Source: Cercis canadensis (taxonomy: Eukaryota > Streptophyta > Magnoliopsida > Fabales > Fabaceae). From it: a DNA stretch of 64,000 bases. The DNA lies in contig QAOA01000580.1 of NCBI GenBank assembly GCA_003255065.1, positions 668,752 through 732,751 of the forward strand. The letters run 5' to 3'. Below the pieces are notes generated by a model that saw nothing but the letters and a program-made list of their open reading frames with translations, was not told the DNA's origin and did not search any database. The position numbers were made by a program, and so were the translations under genes. Positions 63,200-64,000 of this stretch are shown here, piece by piece (position 1 is the first letter of the stretch; each line of letters begins with the position of its first letter).

Positions 63200-64000
63200 T
63201 CTTTTCCCCCCTGTACCATCCCCAAAAATCCTACTCACGCTCATTTGCCTCTCCACAACGCAGCTACGCAGGAGAAGAAGGCTTCTTCAGCGACCACCGC
63301 CTCTCGCTTCCCCTTGGGTTCAATCACTCCATTTTCCAGGTACTTGAATGCTTTCTAGTCTTTTATGGCCAAACTGTTGTTCTCTGGCTTACCCTTTTAC
63401 AGTTTGAGGGCAATTTTTGTGCGTCTGCTTCGTGCTTCTGATTCGTGTGCTGTGAAATAAAAACTGAAATTTGTGCTTCTGTTGTTCTGATTCGTGCTTC
63501 TGATTTGTGCTCTGGGTGGGTTTCAAAGTTCACTACCTTGAATGACTTAATAAATGGGGATGAGATCACTGGGGATTCGGACGATGCCAACAATATGAAG
63601 GAAATGACTTAGGGACTGCTTTCTTAGCCAATTTTTTTTGATAAAAACGGTGTCATTCTTTTGCTTTGTTGCTGCTGTGTATCAATACTCTCTAGCTGCG
63701 CAGTGACCTCAAAGAGCTATAGAAGATGTGAGCTTTGTAGTCTGCAGCTGATGGCATCTTTTCACTCTTAAATAATTAATTACCTTTTTCGTTCATGCCT
63801 CATGCTTATCATTGAAGAGTAGTTTTGCTAAGTTTTCTTAGCACTTTTATGTCTGGTAGGTGCTCCTGGTGCTGTTAGTCTAGGTCATCAGATTGTAGAT
63901 AATCTCATCACATTTCAGAGGCAGTTATCGCCATCACCCTTTATGGGAAATCTTTGAAGTAATTTTGAATGTCAGCATACCACTTCCCCCTACTCTTTCT
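63200..64000 (+). other. possible 5' end of a gene running off the window
   Basis: The sequence becomes GC-richer and CT-rich at 63200-63340, then meets a donor-like CAG|GTACTTG at 63339-63341, which resembles a first exon and first intron. Further on, a short plus-strand frame near 63530-63600 reads TLNDLINGDEITGDSDDANN before a stop. I do not recognise it. Without the sequence to the right, neither the product nor the coding start can be given. Confidence 0.3.

Noticed and set aside
1-64000. CRISPR arrays, prophage, insertion sequences or other bacterial-type systems
   Set aside because: The window is plant nuclear DNA with spliced genes, and no regularly spaced repeats or bacterial genes were seen.

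Overview
This window is nuclear DNA from a flowering plant, almost certainly a eudicot. The genes have many short GT-AG introns, the spacers are AT-rich and full of small inverted-repeat transposons, and every recognisable protein is a plant family. A woody rosid such as Citrus would fit, but nothing in the sequence fixes the species. No prokaryotic operon, CRISPR array or virus was seen. Four single N bases mark assembly joins.

Layout. The left edge holds the 3' end of an XH-domain FDM/IDN2-like RNA-directed DNA methylation gene (+, 223-1167). After a spacer with a possible non-coding transcript and a foldback element comes a three-exon alpha-expansin (-, 5867-7455). About 14 kb of AT-rich DNA follows, with at least three MITEs (10401, 12846, 15785). 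Next is a telomere repeat-binding protein gene (+, 22147-25477, eight coding exons). A two-exon relic of a DEMETER/ROS1-type DNA glycosylase follows (-, 27107-27917), with a near-perfect foldback just upstream of it. The gene-dense core runs from 30362 to 42193: a tRNA-Glu(UUC), an FtsJ-type RNA 2'-O-methyltransferase (+), a CCS52B/FZR3-type APC/C activator (-) and the INO80 subunit ARP5 (-). A small SIAMESE-RELATED CDK inhibitor lies at 44380-44565 (+). Then come a broken S-domain receptor kinase pseudogene (46083-47646), a MIR172 gene (-, about 51430-52035) and long stretches without convincing genes, including a hAT-type MITE with a perfect 8-bp target duplication (57342-57746). The right edge may hold the first exon of a gene that leaves the window.

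The multi-exon models were built by hand from splice sites. In each complete gene the coding lengths sum to a multiple of three: expansin 258 aa, telomere-binding protein 689 aa, FtsJ 234 aa, FZR 474 aa, ARP5 722 aa. Several genes touch chromatin or the cell cycle (DNA methylation, DNA demethylation relic, telomere binding, INO80, APC/C, CDK inhibition). They do not form an operon, and the proximity may be chance. I found no clearly new biological system. The observations most worth checking are the glycosylase relic, the MIR172 locus with telomere-like repeats in its leader, and the tRNA gene inside the FtsJ promoter.
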